Assembly (NCBI GenBank): GCA_964344185.1
Contig: CAYFMN010000016.1
Location: 1 to 64,000, forward strand
Source of the DNA: JAJDAT01 sp964344185
GTDB lineage: Bacteria > Nitrospinota > Nitrospinia > Nitrospinales > JAJDAT01
Length of the DNA: 64,000 nt
Reading direction: 5' to 3'
The notes under the pieces are model-generated. The model saw nothing but the letters and a program-made list of their open reading frames with translations, had not been told where the DNA came from and did not search any database. The translations under genes were made by a program, and so were the position numbers. Below are positions 16,508 through 25,144 of the stretch, piece by piece (positions within the stretch are counted from its first letter, which is position 1; each line of letters begins with the position of its first letter).

Positions 16508-17686
16508 TCAATTACCCTGGGCTTTTCTCAACGCTTCGTTATAAATTTGCTTGAGGGGAACTTCCATTTGCCGGGCTAAAACCTTGCAGTCTTCGTATTC
16601 AGGAGCAATTTGAAGGACTTCGCCATTCAAACTGCCAACCTTCACGTTGACGATTCCGTATGCCGTTTCAACCTTCACGTTTTTTCTATCCAAGACAGCG
16701 CGATCTACGGGATAATAACGCAATCCAAAAGTAGTCGATTCTTCGAACACAATTTTCTGGATTTTTTGAAAATCGATAGAGGGAGCTAAAATGGAAAGTT
16801 TTTGAGCTGGACGATTTTTTTTCATCAAGATAGGCGAACTAAAAACATCCACCGCGCCCGCTTCAAAAAGCCGTTGAGCAATATGGTCGTAAAACTCAGG
16901 GTTCATATCGTCGATATTGGTCTCAACCATGATCATCCCTTGACCGCAAGCTCCTTGTAACTCTCCTATAATAAGTCTAAGAAGATTGGGTGTCGATTCA
17001 ATTTCATGCCCGCCAGCGCCAAATCCCGAGCTTTGAATTTTCATGGGCGGCAGCGAAACAAACTCGTCAACCATTTCGCTCAAAATCGCTACGCCCGTTG
17101 GCGTCGCCAATTCTTTTTTCACTCCAGACGAATAACAGGGAATTCCTTTTAATAGTTTTGCAGTAGCTGGAGCGGGAACCGGCATCGTTCCGTGGTCACA
17201 CTTCACCATACCCTCGCCGGTATTAATCGAAGAAGCATAGATCTTATCGGCGTTTAACGAAACAACACCCACAACTGAACCGACAATGTCAACAATGGAA
17301 TCCAAAGCGCCGACTTCATGAAAATGAACTTTTTCTATGGGGATATCATGAATTTCCGCTTCGGCCATGCCAATTTTTTGGAAAATATTAAGCGACCTTT
17401 TTTTAATTTTGTCGGAGAGATTAGATTCTTCGATGATTTTTTTAATATCGGAAAGGTGGCGACCATGTCGGTGAGAATCGCTTTTCATTTCGGTCAATTC
17501 TACATCTACTTTGGTTCCAGAAATTTGACCGCGTTTAGTTTTGTAAGCTTTTAGAAAATATCCTGTCAATCCAAGTTTATCAAGTTCGCTTTTGATCGTT
17601 TCCAAGTCAACACCCAAATCCACCAAGGCGCCCAAAATCATATCGCCGCTCACGCCCGAGAAACAATCAAAGTAAAGAGATTTCAT
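16508..17686 (-). CDS. larC: Nickel-pincer cofactor biosynthesis protein LarC
   Basis: 392 aa, beginning with the family hallmark YFDCFSGVSGDMILGALVDLG. IEKVHFHEVGALDSIVDIVG and ETNIDDMNPEFYDHI follow. LarC inserts nickel into the pincer nucleotide cofactor of lactate racemase-type enzymes. In some lactobacilli it is made by frameshifting of two frames; here it is a single uninterrupted frame. larB, larE and a larA-like enzyme are not in the window. The C-terminal end of the frame lies 190 bases from the convergent M14 gene. Confidence 0.93.
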   Translation of the reverse strand: MKSLYFDCFSGVSGDMILGALVDLGVDLETIKSELDKLGLTGYFLKAYKTKRGQISGTKVDVELTEMKSDSHRHGRHLSDIKKIIEESNLSDKIKKRSLNIFQKIGMAEAEIHDIPIEKVHFHEVGALDSIVDIVGSVVGVVSLNADKIYASSINTGEGMVKCDHGTMPVPAPATAKLLKGIPCYSSGVKKELATPTGVAILSEMVDEFVSLPPMKIQSSGFGAGGHEIESTPNLLRLIIGELQGACGQGMIMVETNIDDMNPEFYDHIAQRLFEAGAVDVFSSPILMKKNRPAQKLSILAPSIDFQKIQKIVFEESTTFGLRYYPVDRAVLDRKNVKVETAYGIVNVKVGSLNGEVLQIAPEYEDCKVLARQMEVPLKQIYNEALRKAQGN

Positions 17687-17737
17687 TTATATTTTAAAAG
17701 TGCCACTCTGAGGTTCTCGAAGGGCAACTACCTTTCT

Positions 17738-18013
17738 CTAAGAAAACAACCTTTTAAAAAAACCCTTCTTCTCGTCCTTACCCTTAGCAACCGCTTCCAA
17801 CTCTTCTCCCTTAGGAAATCGGTCATGATGCTGATCAATAAACAGTTGAATCAAGACGTGGCAAGACTGACAGCCGCCGCCCGCTTCGCAGGCTTCAGTC
17901 ACCTGATCAACCGTTTCCAAGTTACCTTTGGCGATACAATCACGGATGGTTTCTTCTTTTACCTGCAAACACTTGCAGATAAGATCTTGTTCTTCGGGAG
18001 GAAGGCCACTCAT
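17738..18013 (-). CDS. BFD-like [2Fe-2S]-binding protein
   Basis: 91 aa. A BFD/NifU-middle type motif is visible: CKC (about residues 14-16), then EACEAGGGCQSCHVLI with CxxC about 35 residues on. This four-cysteine pattern binds a [2Fe-2S] cluster in bacterioferritin-associated ferredoxin and in NirB/NifU domains. The C-terminal 25 residues are Lys/Glu-rich. It lies upstream of larC on the same strand with 51 bases between, so co-transcription is possible. The partner is unknown. Confidence 0.88.
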   Translation of the reverse strand: MSGLPPEEQDLICKCLQVKEETIRDCIAKGNLETVDQVTEACEAGGGCQSCHVLIQLFIDQHHDRFPKGEELEAVAKGKDEKKGFFKRLFS

Positions 18014-18107
18014 ACTTGAAAAATCGGATTGAGAAAAAAATAAAAGTTTTCAGTATTTTACAGAATAATCAGAGTCTAGCAAAATAAAAACCAACTTGCT
18101 AAAAATG

Positions 18108-18137
18108 AACCGCGAAGACGCCGAGGCCGCAAAGAGG
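18108..18137. repeat. Solo relative of the GxxExxY-flanking repeat
   Basis: AACCGCGAAGACGCCGAGG followed by CCGCAAAGAGG is a decayed copy of the 3348-3376 inverted repeat, here with no gene attached. About 50 bases further (18191-18210) is a GCTTCGAGAACC-type block related to 19396-19418. Confidence 0.65.
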
Positions 18138-18344
18138 GACAAAGCAATTCACAACAGAAGGATAAGGTAGATGCTCCTCTGGAGCACGAGGCTTCGAGAA
18201 CCTTCTAAGGAACTAAAATAAGGATTCGAGAGCTTCCTAAACTAACTTGGATTTTAGAGGAAACAACGCTCCTTCGGACCATTGAGATCTCTCCACGGAG
18301 CTTGTGCTGAGCAACGCCGAAGTAGTCGAGATGACGTTGGAGAG

Positions 18345-18650
18345 TTAGTTCCTTGTTCAATTAACACGGCTTCCGGGTCTGGTGCTCAATGTGACATTTT
18401 TTATATTTTACTTTTAGTTCCTTGATTAATAAACTTGCAAAGCTAGTCTGGTACTCTGAATGCTAGGTCATGGGAGTTGGCGCTAACCAAATCAACTTTT
18501 GTTTGCCAGTTACTTTCTATTCTAAAAACGAAGTGGAAAAATTACCTGGATTTTTCCTCACTCCTGCGGGGGTCGTCTGAATGACAGATCGTGGGTGTTG
18601 ACGCTAACCAAATCAACTTTTGTCTGACGGTTATTTTTCTATTCTAAAAT
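18345..18650. repeat. Repeat island with a 121-base tandem periodicity
   Basis: The 20-mer CTAACCAAATCAACTTTTGT occurs at 18483-18502 and again at 18604-18623, each followed by TTCTATTCTAAAA. The 5' part has GGGTCTGG and CTCAATGTGACAT blocks shared with 1-118, 740-795 and 60280-60400. There is no coding potential. The whole 700-base interval between the BFD-like gene and the toxin-antitoxin pair is made of such decayed repeats. Confidence 0.75.
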
Positions 18651-18663
18651 CAAATAAGCCAAA

Positions 18664-18692
18664 TTGGATTTTGTTATTTTATTTGATAAGAT
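18664..18692 (+). promoter_or_regulatory. Promoter of the toxin-antitoxin pair
   Basis: TTGGAT (18664-18669) and TAAGAT (18687-18692) are separated by 17 bases. The ATG at 18728 is preceded by a TTGGAG Shine-Dalgarno. Confidence 0.5.
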
Positions 18693-18727
18693 TACATATG
18701 ATTACTTTTAAATTGGAGTGATTATTT

Positions 18728-18973
18728 ATGCCTGAAAAAACTGGAAACGTCACGGTAAGAATTTCTACGAAGATGCAAAAAAAATTAGACGATGTTGCCG
18801 CTAATATGGATCGTTCAAGAAATTGGGTCGTTAATGAAGCCATTGAGAACTATCTCAATATTTATGAATGGCAGGAAAAAAGAATAAAAGAAAGGCTTAA
18901 AAAGTCAGAAAAGGGAGGCAAATTCTATAAAGGCGATCAAGTCGATAAAATTGTCGAGTCTTTTAAACCATGA
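18728..18973 (+). CDS. Ribbon-helix-helix antitoxin (ParD/CopG-like)
   Basis: 81 aa. The N-terminal NVTVRISTKMQKKLDDVAANMDRS and NWVVNEAIENYL form a ribbon-helix-helix DNA-binding domain. The Lys-rich C-terminal tail is the expected toxin-binding part. It probably represses its own promoter. The stop codon overlaps the next gene's start (ATGA), the usual antitoxin-toxin arrangement. Confidence 0.9.
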   Translation: MPEKTGNVTVRISTKMQKKLDDVAANMDRSRNWVVNEAIENYLNIYEWQEKRIKERLKKSEKGGKFYKGDQVDKIVESFKP

Positions 18974-19263
18974 TGGAGGTTGTCTGGCTTGACGACGCAA
19001 TAAAAGACTTAAAAGAAATAGGTCTTTTTATTGCCAAAGAAAATCCTAGCTCCGCTTACGATGTCCTCGCAAAAATTAAAGCCTCTGCAGATTCGCTCGA
19101 AATCAACCCTGAATTAGGACGAGTTGGACGGGTGAAAAAAACTCGTGAACTTGTTATTGGAGGGCTTCCTTATATTATCCCCTATACCATCTATAAAGAG
19201 CAAATTCGCATTTTGGCCGTTATGCATACCTCCAAAAAATGGCCTGATAATTTTAAAAAATAA
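18970..19263 (+). CDS. ParE/RelE-family toxin
   Basis: 97 aa with the RelE/ParE superfamily pattern: an N-terminal VVWLDDAIKDLKEIGLFIA helix, NPELGRVGRVKKTRELVIGGLPYIIPYTI, and IRILAVMHTSKKWP at the end. The ELVIGGLPYIIPY block and terminal H-x-x-x-x-W favour ParE-like members. It is preceded and overlapped by its RHH antitoxin. Repeats lie on both sides, so the pair is in a variable pocket of the chromosome. Confidence 0.9.
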   Translation: MMEVVWLDDAIKDLKEIGLFIAKENPSSAYDVLAKIKASADSLEINPELGRVGRVKKTRELVIGGLPYIIPYTIYKEQIRILAVMHTSKKWPDNFKK

Positions 19264-19278
19264 GGTAGAAATTTAATT

Positions 19279-19325
19279 GAATCGGGGCGAGATCCCTCGA
19301 CAAGCTCGGAATGACGAGCGATGGG
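19279..19325. repeat. Dispersed repeat A copy
   Basis: GAATCGGGGCGAGATCCCTCG followed by a TCGGAATGACGAGCG tail, a diverged copy of repeat A. A separate CCTTCGAGAACCTCAGGG block at 19396-19418 recurs inverted at 17706-17724 and loosely at 60141-60165. Confidence 0.65.
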
Positions 19326-19433
19326 AACAAACTTAATTAAAGACAACTAATATTTAGCAGTCGCTCGTATAAACTAAAGACAAAGAGGTGGTCGCCCTTC
19401 GAGAACCTCAGGGTGAAGTTTTTAAGGAAGAAA

Positions 19434-19510
19434 TGGTGGCGGTGCAGGGAATTGAACCCCGGACACTACGGATATGAGCCGTATGCTCTAACCATCTGAG
19501 CTACACCGCC
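19434..19510 (-). tRNA. tRNA-Met (CAT)
   Basis: Read on the minus strand, the gene begins GGCGGTGTAGCTCAG and ends with an encoded CCA (19434-19436). The 7-base acceptor stem GGCGGTG/CACCGCC is perfect, and the T-loop GGTTCAATTCC is normal. The anticodon stem TACGG/CCGTA holds loop CTCATAT, giving anticodon CAT at 19474-19476. The overall sequence resembles elongator tRNA-Met more than tRNA-Ile2 (CAT read with lysidine) or initiator tRNA, because acceptor pair 1-72 is G-C. Confidence 0.93.
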
Positions 19511-19678
19511 TGTGGGTTTCGCGAACTCTTTGACTATTTTGCGAAATGAGGAGTTTACCTTTTCAATTATAACCTGTCAAGACGGCATTTTCAGGTATTT
19601 TAAACCTTTTTTGGATTGATTTTTCTGCCAAGTTTCTTCGCCCCTATAAAGAAACCAAATAAGGAATTTATTTTTTTA

Positions 19679-19740
19679 AATCGAGGCGAGATCCTTCACC
19701 GATACTTCGTATCGCTTCAGGATGACACACAGAAGGATTT
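19679..19740. repeat. Dispersed repeat A copy
   Basis: AATCGAGGCGAGATCC, the palindromic core CGATACTTCGTATCG and GGATGACAC make this one of the best-preserved copies. It lies just beyond the 3' end of the MBL-fold gene. The core can form a short stem with a four-base loop. Confidence 0.75.
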
Positions 19741-19783
19741 GACAAAAAAAATAGTCTATTATGCCAAGTCATTCTTTCAAATA

Positions 19784-21163
19784 TTATGGTTTCCAGCCTT
19801 TCCAGCGGCGTACGTCTTTCATGAATTTTTGGCGGTCCATTTCGGGTCCGTCTGGAAATAATTCCGATAACGGTTGTGGGAACTTATTTTTCTGCGGGAA
19901 CATTTCAAACCGTCCCTGCTCTACCCGGTAAATATTATGAAACGTTCTGTATTGCGCGGCGACTCCCGCAAAATCCCAACTGGTCTCGCCGCGAATGAAT
20001 TGGTTGAATTCCGATAACCCTATTCCTTCATACAAGTTAATCTTATCCAATCTCCCCACATTAAATTTAATTTCACCGCCAAAATCGAGCGTCCATATTC
20101 GGGATTCGTCTGGACCAAAAAGCTCTAATTGATAAATGATTTTCCACCCCTGCCAAACTTCCATCATTTTGCAATTTTGCAACCGGCCTGCCATTTGATT
20201 CTGGATAAAGTCTTCGGCGTGTTTCCATTCTTCCTCCGGACTCTTTCCGTTTTCAATAAACGTTATAGGGGCAACCTGGGCAACGGGTTTAAATTCTATT
20301 TCGTGACTGTCGTTTTCCACGGTTTTTACAAAATCGGAAGCTTGCCTAAATACCTCAACTTTTTCAGGTCGTATTTCAACAATATCGCCGGGGAAAAAGA
20401 CACTGCTTTCAATTTGAGGACTGAACGTTTTTAAATCTCCTAAAAACTGTTCCTGAGTTGTTGGAAACGATTGCTGATTTAGAAATGCAAATTCTTCTTT
20501 GTATTTAAATCCGGCAGAACCTGGCACGACATAGCGTGGCGATATAGCGTCGACTACTTTTAAAAAAGAACTGTATTCATCGAAAGGCAGTTCCACCGCC
20601 TGATGAAAGCTATAATTCCCTTCTAACAGCGGCAAAAACCTGGAGTGCACCAAATCGACTTTTGGGTACATTTGCTTGAGGTATTGGATAATTTCCGGGC
20701 TCACGATGGTATCGACTTCGTTCCATATCGTTACTTCTCCATCATGCACCAACAACCCATGCTCGGGAAAGTTCGCCTGAATCAACGACGGCGTTGGAGT
20801 TAAGACGGCTCCTTTAACCCGAAACGATTCAAAATCTTCCGATAACCTGGGTTCTGGATATTCCAGCTCTTTCAACACTTCCAACAAAATAGGATCGTTG
20901 GGAGCGACCAAAACAAAATCGTCTTTTAAAATATCGGCATTCTTTAAAAAAGCGAGCGTTCGAACGTCAAAATGATCCTGATGCCGGTGTGAAATATACA
21001 ACAGGTCCACTTTAGGAAACTTACCAAAATCGATGGATCTTTGCGGACAAAGTACGTTTACTTCCTCCCATAACGGATCAAAAAAAACAGGATCGGTCAT
21101 GATGGTTAAATCGGACGTTTGAATCAATAAACAGGCGTGCGAAATGAGCGTTGTTCGGATCAT
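19784..21163 (-). CDS. MBL-fold metallohydrolase with C-terminal extension
   Basis: 459 aa. The N-terminal 270 residues are a metallo-beta-lactamase fold: SHACLLIQT opening, ISHRHQDHFD (HxHxDH metal motif) at about 58-67, and a later VVPGSAGF block. This is the UlaG/RomA-like subgroup. The C-terminal 170 residues have no domain that I recognise and seem to be a separate alpha/beta part. There is no signal peptide. The substrate is unknown. It is monocistronic. Confidence 0.85.
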   Translation of the reverse strand: MIRTTLISHACLLIQTSDLTIMTDPVFFDPLWEEVNVLCPQRSIDFGKFPKVDLLYISHRHQDHFDVRTLAFLKNADILKDDFVLVAPNDPILLEVLKELEYPEPRLSEDFESFRVKGAVLTPTPSLIQANFPEHGLLVHDGEVTIWNEVDTIVSPEIIQYLKQMYPKVDLVHSRFLPLLEGNYSFHQAVELPFDEYSSFLKVVDAISPRYVVPGSAGFKYKEEFAFLNQQSFPTTQEQFLGDLKTFSPQIESSVFFPGDIVEIRPEKVEVFRQASDFVKTVENDSHEIEFKPVAQVAPITFIENGKSPEEEWKHAEDFIQNQMAGRLQNCKMMEVWQGWKIIYQLELFGPDESRIWTLDFGGEIKFNVGRLDKINLYEGIGLSEFNQFIRGETSWDFAGVAAQYRTFHNIYRVEQGRFEMFPQKNKFPQPLSELFPDGPEMDRQKFMKDVRRWKGWKP

Positions 21164-21265
21164 GGTTTACATCTTAAGGTTAATAGAATCGTCGGATAAT
21201 AACGGACGTTACCAAAAATCTCAAGGATTTATCGTTGACAAGCCCCAGTCAGTTGAACAAAATAG

Positions 21266-21853
21266 ATGAAAAAAATAATCACCTTATTGAGAAAAATAAC
21301 CATGTCAGATTCAATACGTTTTGAAGAGGGGCAAATTTGTCCTGTTAGAATAAAAGGGGCCGGCGGCGGTCTATCATTCTCCCCAAATGGCGATATGTTA
21401 TTGATTGGTGCAATTGCCAGCCCGAGCGAAGCCCAAATTAAAGCCTGGGGCGAACCTTGGCGCGCTAAACTTGTGCAAGAGTCTGAGTTTCCTTCTATTC
21501 CAATATTTGCTATTGGAGAAGGCGAAGATTGGATTTTAGAAGCCCCTTGTAACCCTGGGGCAATTGAAAAAGAAGCTCCCGGTTTTTGCGAAGCTCTTTT
21601 TGCAAAAGAAGATTATATGATGGCTGCCGTTTTGGTAGATGAAGAAACGGGGATCATAAAAAAAATATCACAAGTAGAATTGGACGAAATGTTTATTGAG
21701 CGTCTTGTAATGGCCTGGAATCCTTATCGATTTCCCGGCGGCAGCAATGGCGCAGAATACAGCCGCGCTTTTTCCGACGAAGAGTTCACCAAAAAAATCG
21801 GCGAAATTTTTAAATCCAGATCCTCTCAAGAACTCTGGCGCACTTCTTATTAA
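21266..21853 (+). CDS. Hypothetical acidic protein (195 aa)
   Basis: Not recognised. No signal peptide or transmembrane segment. A repeated-looking IGAI..PSEAQIKAWGEPWRAKLV and an LVMAWNPYRFPGG block suggest a compact alpha/beta protein. The first Met at 21266 gives a basic 12-residue N-terminus; the Met at 21302 (MSDSIRFEEG) is an equally likely start. It is a lone gene, with a palindromic repeat 52 bases after its stop. Confidence 0.75.
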   Translation: MKKIITLLRKITMSDSIRFEEGQICPVRIKGAGGGLSFSPNGDMLLIGAIASPSEAQIKAWGEPWRAKLVQESEFPSIPIFAIGEGEDWILEAPCNPGAIEKEAPGFCEALFAKEDYMMAAVLVDEETGIIKKISQVELDEMFIERLVMAWNPYRFPGGSNGAEYSRAFSDEEFTKKIGEIFKSRSSQELWRTSY

Positions 21854-21904
21854 ATCCTTTTTAGAAAATATTATTGAAATATTTTTCTCCGCTTAGTATT
21901 TGAT

Positions 21905-22011
21905 TTAAGGGGACCTTTAATAATTGGCATTTTTACTGGTTTGCTATCGCCTAGCTCTTGAATTTAAGGGTCAGGCTCCTGGCAAATCTAAATTTTTAGA
22001 GGTTCACTTAA
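21905..22011. repeat. Palindromic repeat with terminal inverted repeats, copy 1
   Basis: The 21-base left end TTAAGGGGACCTTTAATAAT(T) matches the reverse complement of the right end (21991-22011) at 17 of 21 positions. The interior (TTTGCTATCGCCTAGC ... GTCAGGCTCCTGGCAAAT) is itself partly self-complementary, so the whole element can fold into one long hairpin. Related copies lie at 28598-28702 and 32609-32701. It sits between two convergent gene ends. Confidence 0.75.
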
Positions 22012-22026
22012 TTACCAAATTAAAAA

Positions 22027-23709
22027 CTAGGACTCATCAGAGTTCCCGCAGGCGGTTTTCCAGGTGAGGTAAGAACCAGACAGATTTCTAACGTTATAAC
22101 CGTTTTGGGCCAGGAATCGATCCGCAAAATAAGAACGTTGGCCCGTCTGACAATAGACAATAATTTCCTTCTCTACAGGCAATTCGGTATAACGCTCTCT
22201 AAGTTCTGGCAACGGTATGTGAATTGAGTTTGGGATATACCCCTGTTCACGCTCGTTTTTATCGCGAACGTCTAATAATACTGTCTTCTCTGAATCCAAC
22301 TTATCTAAATCGCTCCACTTGGCGTTTTTAACGTCGTTGTGAACGATATGCTGAGCCACCATACCCGCTAAATTAACCGGGTCTTTAGCGGAACCAAACG
22401 GCGGGGCATAGGCTAATTCTATATCTTCCAGCTCATGAACTGTCATTCCCGCTTTTAAAGCCGTCGCCAAAACATCGATACGTTTGTCGACTCCGTCTCG
22501 ACCTATCGCTTGAGCGCCCAATAGTTTCCCTGTCTTTGGATCAAATAAAAGCTTCATCGCAATACGATGCGCATCCGGATAATAAGCCGCATGAGAAGCG
22601 GGATGTAAATAAACTGAATCGTACTGAATATTGAGCCGACTTAAATTTTTTTCATTGGCGCCCGTGCAAGCGGCAGTCAGATCAAACAATCTTAAAATAG
22701 AAGTCCCCCAAGTTCCTTGATACTTCATGGAAGCGCCAAAAATATTTTCCGCAACGATTCTTCCCTGACGATTTGCCGGACCGGCAAGCGGAATCAAAGT
22801 CCATTCTTTAGTGACGCAATCTCTAACTTCGATGGCGTCGCCAATAGCCCAAATACCGGGCTTATTGGTTCTAAGGTTTTCATCAACTCGAATGCCTCCT
22901 TTTTCTCCGGTTTCTATACCTCCCGTTTTAGCTAAAGAAGTTTCAGGGCGAACACCCATTCCTAATATGACTAAATCAGCGGGCAGGCTTATACCGTTTT
23001 TTAATTGGATAATGGATGCGCTGGCTTGTTCTTCACTTTCAGGAACGTCAAAGCGCTCAACTGGATTTTCCAGAAAAATATCAACGCCTTGAGATTTAAG
23101 CTCTTGATGAAGCCAGGCGGACATTTCTGGATCAAAAGGAGCCATCACCTGGTTGAGAGCCTCAAGTAAAACAACGTTGAAATTTCTATTACAAAGCTGC
23201 TCCACCATCTCCAGGCCAATAAAACCACCCCCCACCACTACCGCATTACGAACATTGTTTTTTGAAATCCATTCATTTACCGCCTCCACATCGGGAATTC
23301 CTCGAACCGTGAAATGACCCGGTAAATCAATTCCAGGAACAGGAGGCATTAACGGTTTAGAGCCTGTTGATAAAATAAGGTCGTCGTACGACTCCCAATA
23401 TTTATTTTCAGACACTCTATCCAATACTAAAATTCGCTTGCCAGTGGAATCTATTTCCAATACTTCAGACATTACGCGAACGTCTAAATTGAATCGAGAA
23501 CGGAGTCCTTCCGGAGTTTGGACAAGCAAATCATTTTTTTCGACAATTTCGCCGCCTATATAGTATGGAAGTCCGCAATTGGCGAAGGAAACATAACGGC
23601 CGCGCTCGAAAATAATAATTTCAGATTCTTCTGAAAGACGCCGTGCATGCGCGGCGGCGGTGGCTCCACCCGCCACCCCGCCAATAATTAGGATTCTTTT
23701 TTTAGACAT
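22027..23709 (-). CDS. CoA-disulfide reductase-like flavoprotein fused to rhodanese
   Basis: 560 aa. The FAD-binding ILIIGGVAGGATAAAHARR opens the protein, and SFANCGLPYYIGG carries the single redox Cys (about residue 44) of the CoADR/NADH oxidase family. A second Rossmann motif (VVVGGGFIGLEMVE) and GMGVRPETSL follow. The last 100 residues are a rhodanese domain with IIVYCQTGQRS (active-site Cys). CoADR-rhodanese fusions act on persulfide or polysulfide and CoA thiols. It is the last gene of the sulfite-dehydrogenase operon, 9 bases after the trihaem cytochrome, which suggests a sulfur-oxidation role. Confidence 0.92.
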   Translation of the reverse strand: MSKKRILIIGGVAGGATAAAHARRLSEESEIIIFERGRYVSFANCGLPYYIGGEIVEKNDLLVQTPEGLRSRFNLDVRVMSEVLEIDSTGKRILVLDRVSENKYWESYDDLILSTGSKPLMPPVPGIDLPGHFTVRGIPDVEAVNEWISKNNVRNAVVVGGGFIGLEMVEQLCNRNFNVVLLEALNQVMAPFDPEMSAWLHQELKSQGVDIFLENPVERFDVPESEEQASASIIQLKNGISLPADLVILGMGVRPETSLAKTGGIETGEKGGIRVDENLRTNKPGIWAIGDAIEVRDCVTKEWTLIPLAGPANRQGRIVAENIFGASMKYQGTWGTSILRLFDLTAACTGANEKNLSRLNIQYDSVYLHPASHAAYYPDAHRIAMKLLFDPKTGKLLGAQAIGRDGVDKRIDVLATALKAGMTVHELEDIELAYAPPFGSAKDPVNLAGMVAQHIVHNDVKNAKWSDLDKLDSEKTVLLDVRDKNEREQGYIPNSIHIPLPELRERYTELPVEKEIIVYCQTGQRSYFADRFLAQNGYNVRNLSGSYLTWKTACGNSDES

Positions 23710-23718
23710 AGTCGATTA

Positions 23719-24711
23719 TTATTCGCCTTTAAACGTTTTTTTCAGGTAGGCAATGAGATCCGCCAAATCCTGTTCTGGTATCGTCAATCCCCAATCAGGC
23801 ATGTTAGGCGACTTTCCAACGCTTTTCCCACCGTAAAAAATCAGGTTGTATAAATAGTCGTCCGGATAATCGCTCAAAGGCAACTCAGCATGGACTGCAG
23901 GTTTTGGATCTAAACCCGCCGCTCCTGGTCCATCGCCCTTACCTTCGGCTCCATGACACTGAGTGCAATATGTTTTATAAACGGTTTCTCCGCGTTTGGC
24001 GTCGGCTTTCTTGAAAGCTTCGGTAGTCCAAGGTTCGTGATATTTAAAATCATCCACGCCCAAGGTCATTAAATAGCCAATAATATAACGCGCACCCAAC
24101 ATACTAAGGTCGGCTAAATATTCACCGCTATGTGGCGTAAAATCTTGCGGGTTTTCCGCAAAGCGCGACCACCAATCCAAGTTATATCGATTGCCCGCGT
24201 CGTAAAGAGTTACGCTGATAGGTCCGCCGATTTTCTTGCCGTCTTCTTTAATCTGATGACATCCAAAGCACGAAAAATTCTTATAAATGTCCGCTCCAAA
24301 CTCCGCTTCGCGCATTGTCAATGTGGAAAGATCCACAAAGCTTTTCTTGATTCGCGAATCTAAAAAATGCTTTTCAAAATAATCAGCCACATCGTTAGCT
24401 TTGGCTTCCGAAAGTACAGGATGTTTTATTTGTCCGGTTCCCAGGTCCCATCGATAACCATTCGGATAAAGGTTTTCTTCTTTACCAGTTAACCATCGGA
24501 TCAACCAGGGGCGTTGATATTTATTTCCCGCCCACATCAGGTCCGGTCCCTTCAGGTTAAACTTTGATTCCGGTTCGCCTTTAAATTTATGACAAGTAGC
24601 GCATTGAGTATCGATTAGTTTTTTAGTCGCGCTTTCATCCGCGACAGCGGGGTAAACCAAGATGGAATATTGAAACAAAAAACATCCTAATAACCACAAC
24701 ATTCTAATCAT
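23719..24711 (-). CDS. Trihaem c-type cytochrome
   Basis: 330 aa with an N-terminal signal peptide (LLGCFLFQYSILVYPAVAD) and three CxxCH haem sites: CATCH (about residue 36), CFGCH (about 148) and CTQCH (about 248). The pattern is two cytochrome c domains of the cbb3-III/SoxD type plus an additional N-terminal c domain. It is periplasmic. Lying between the SorB-like cytochrome and the CoADR gene, it probably passes electrons from the sulfite dehydrogenase onward. The spacing of 9 and 21 bases to its neighbours supports one operon. Confidence 0.92.
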   Translation of the reverse strand: MIRMLWLLGCFLFQYSILVYPAVADESATKKLIDTQCATCHKFKGEPESKFNLKGPDLMWAGNKYQRPWLIRWLTGKEENLYPNGYRWDLGTGQIKHPVLSEAKANDVADYFEKHFLDSRIKKSFVDLSTLTMREAEFGADIYKNFSCFGCHQIKEDGKKIGGPISVTLYDAGNRYNLDWWSRFAENPQDFTPHSGEYLADLSMLGARYIIGYLMTLGVDDFKYHEPWTTEAFKKADAKRGETVYKTYCTQCHGAEGKGDGPGAAGLDPKPAVHAELPLSDYPDDYLYNLIFYGGKSVGKSPNMPDWGLTIPEQDLADLIAYLKKTFKGE

Positions 24712-24732
24712 TTTTTCCTCCCACTAATATTT

Positions 24733-25131
24733 TTAAAATGGATTAGGTCGGTATTCAAATTCATACATTCGATTTTTTCTTTTAGAGATTTGTTGCGTTC
24801 CTTTTCCGCCAGCTATTCCTTGATATTTAGAAAGATAGCTCAAAATAATATTTCGGTCATTTTTATCCAATTCCCACATTCCCTGTTCTTTTTGCATCCA
24901 ATCGATTGTTTCGTCCCATCCCTTTCTATCCATATGATTTTGTAGAATTATGGATTCGGAATGACAGACAGTGCAATTGCCTATCACTAATTCTCTGCCT
25001 ATTCCTTCAGGTAATTCCTTTGTCAAATCGTAAATCTCTTCCGCTAAAAGCGAAGAACCAACATTTAAAAAACAAAAAACAAGGAAAGGTATTATAAAGA
25101 ACTTTTTAAGGCTCAATTTAGATTGAATCAT
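24733..25131 (-). CDS. Monohaem cytochrome c, SorB-like
   Basis: 132 aa. Signal peptide (FIIPFLVFCFLNVGSSLLAEE), then one CxxCH as CTVCHS near residue 52 and a distal Met in the MQKEQGMWEL region. This single-haem periplasmic cytochrome directly after the molybdenum subunit matches the SorAB architecture, in which SorB takes electrons from the Mo centre. It is 13 bases downstream of the sorA-like gene. Confidence 0.88.
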   Translation of the reverse strand: MIQSKLSLKKFFIIPFLVFCFLNVGSSLLAEEIYDLTKELPEGIGRELVIGNCTVCHSESIILQNHMDRKGWDETIDWMQKEQGMWELDKNDRNIILSYLSKYQGIAGGKGTQQISKRKNRMYEFEYRPNPF

Positions 25132-25144
25132 TTAGGCCTCCTCC

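Noticed and set aside
18100..18650. CRISPR array
   Set aside because: Repeats are few, unequal in length and not separated by regular unique spacers; no cas gene is near.
19434..19510. tRNA-Ile2 (CAT, lysidine-modified)
   Set aside because: Stem sequences resemble elongator tRNA-Met; certain distinction would need a TilS-recognition analysis.
19616..19861. 81-codon plus-strand frame
   Set aside because: It runs through repeat A and into the 3' end of the MBL-fold gene. Its composition is that of translated repeat.
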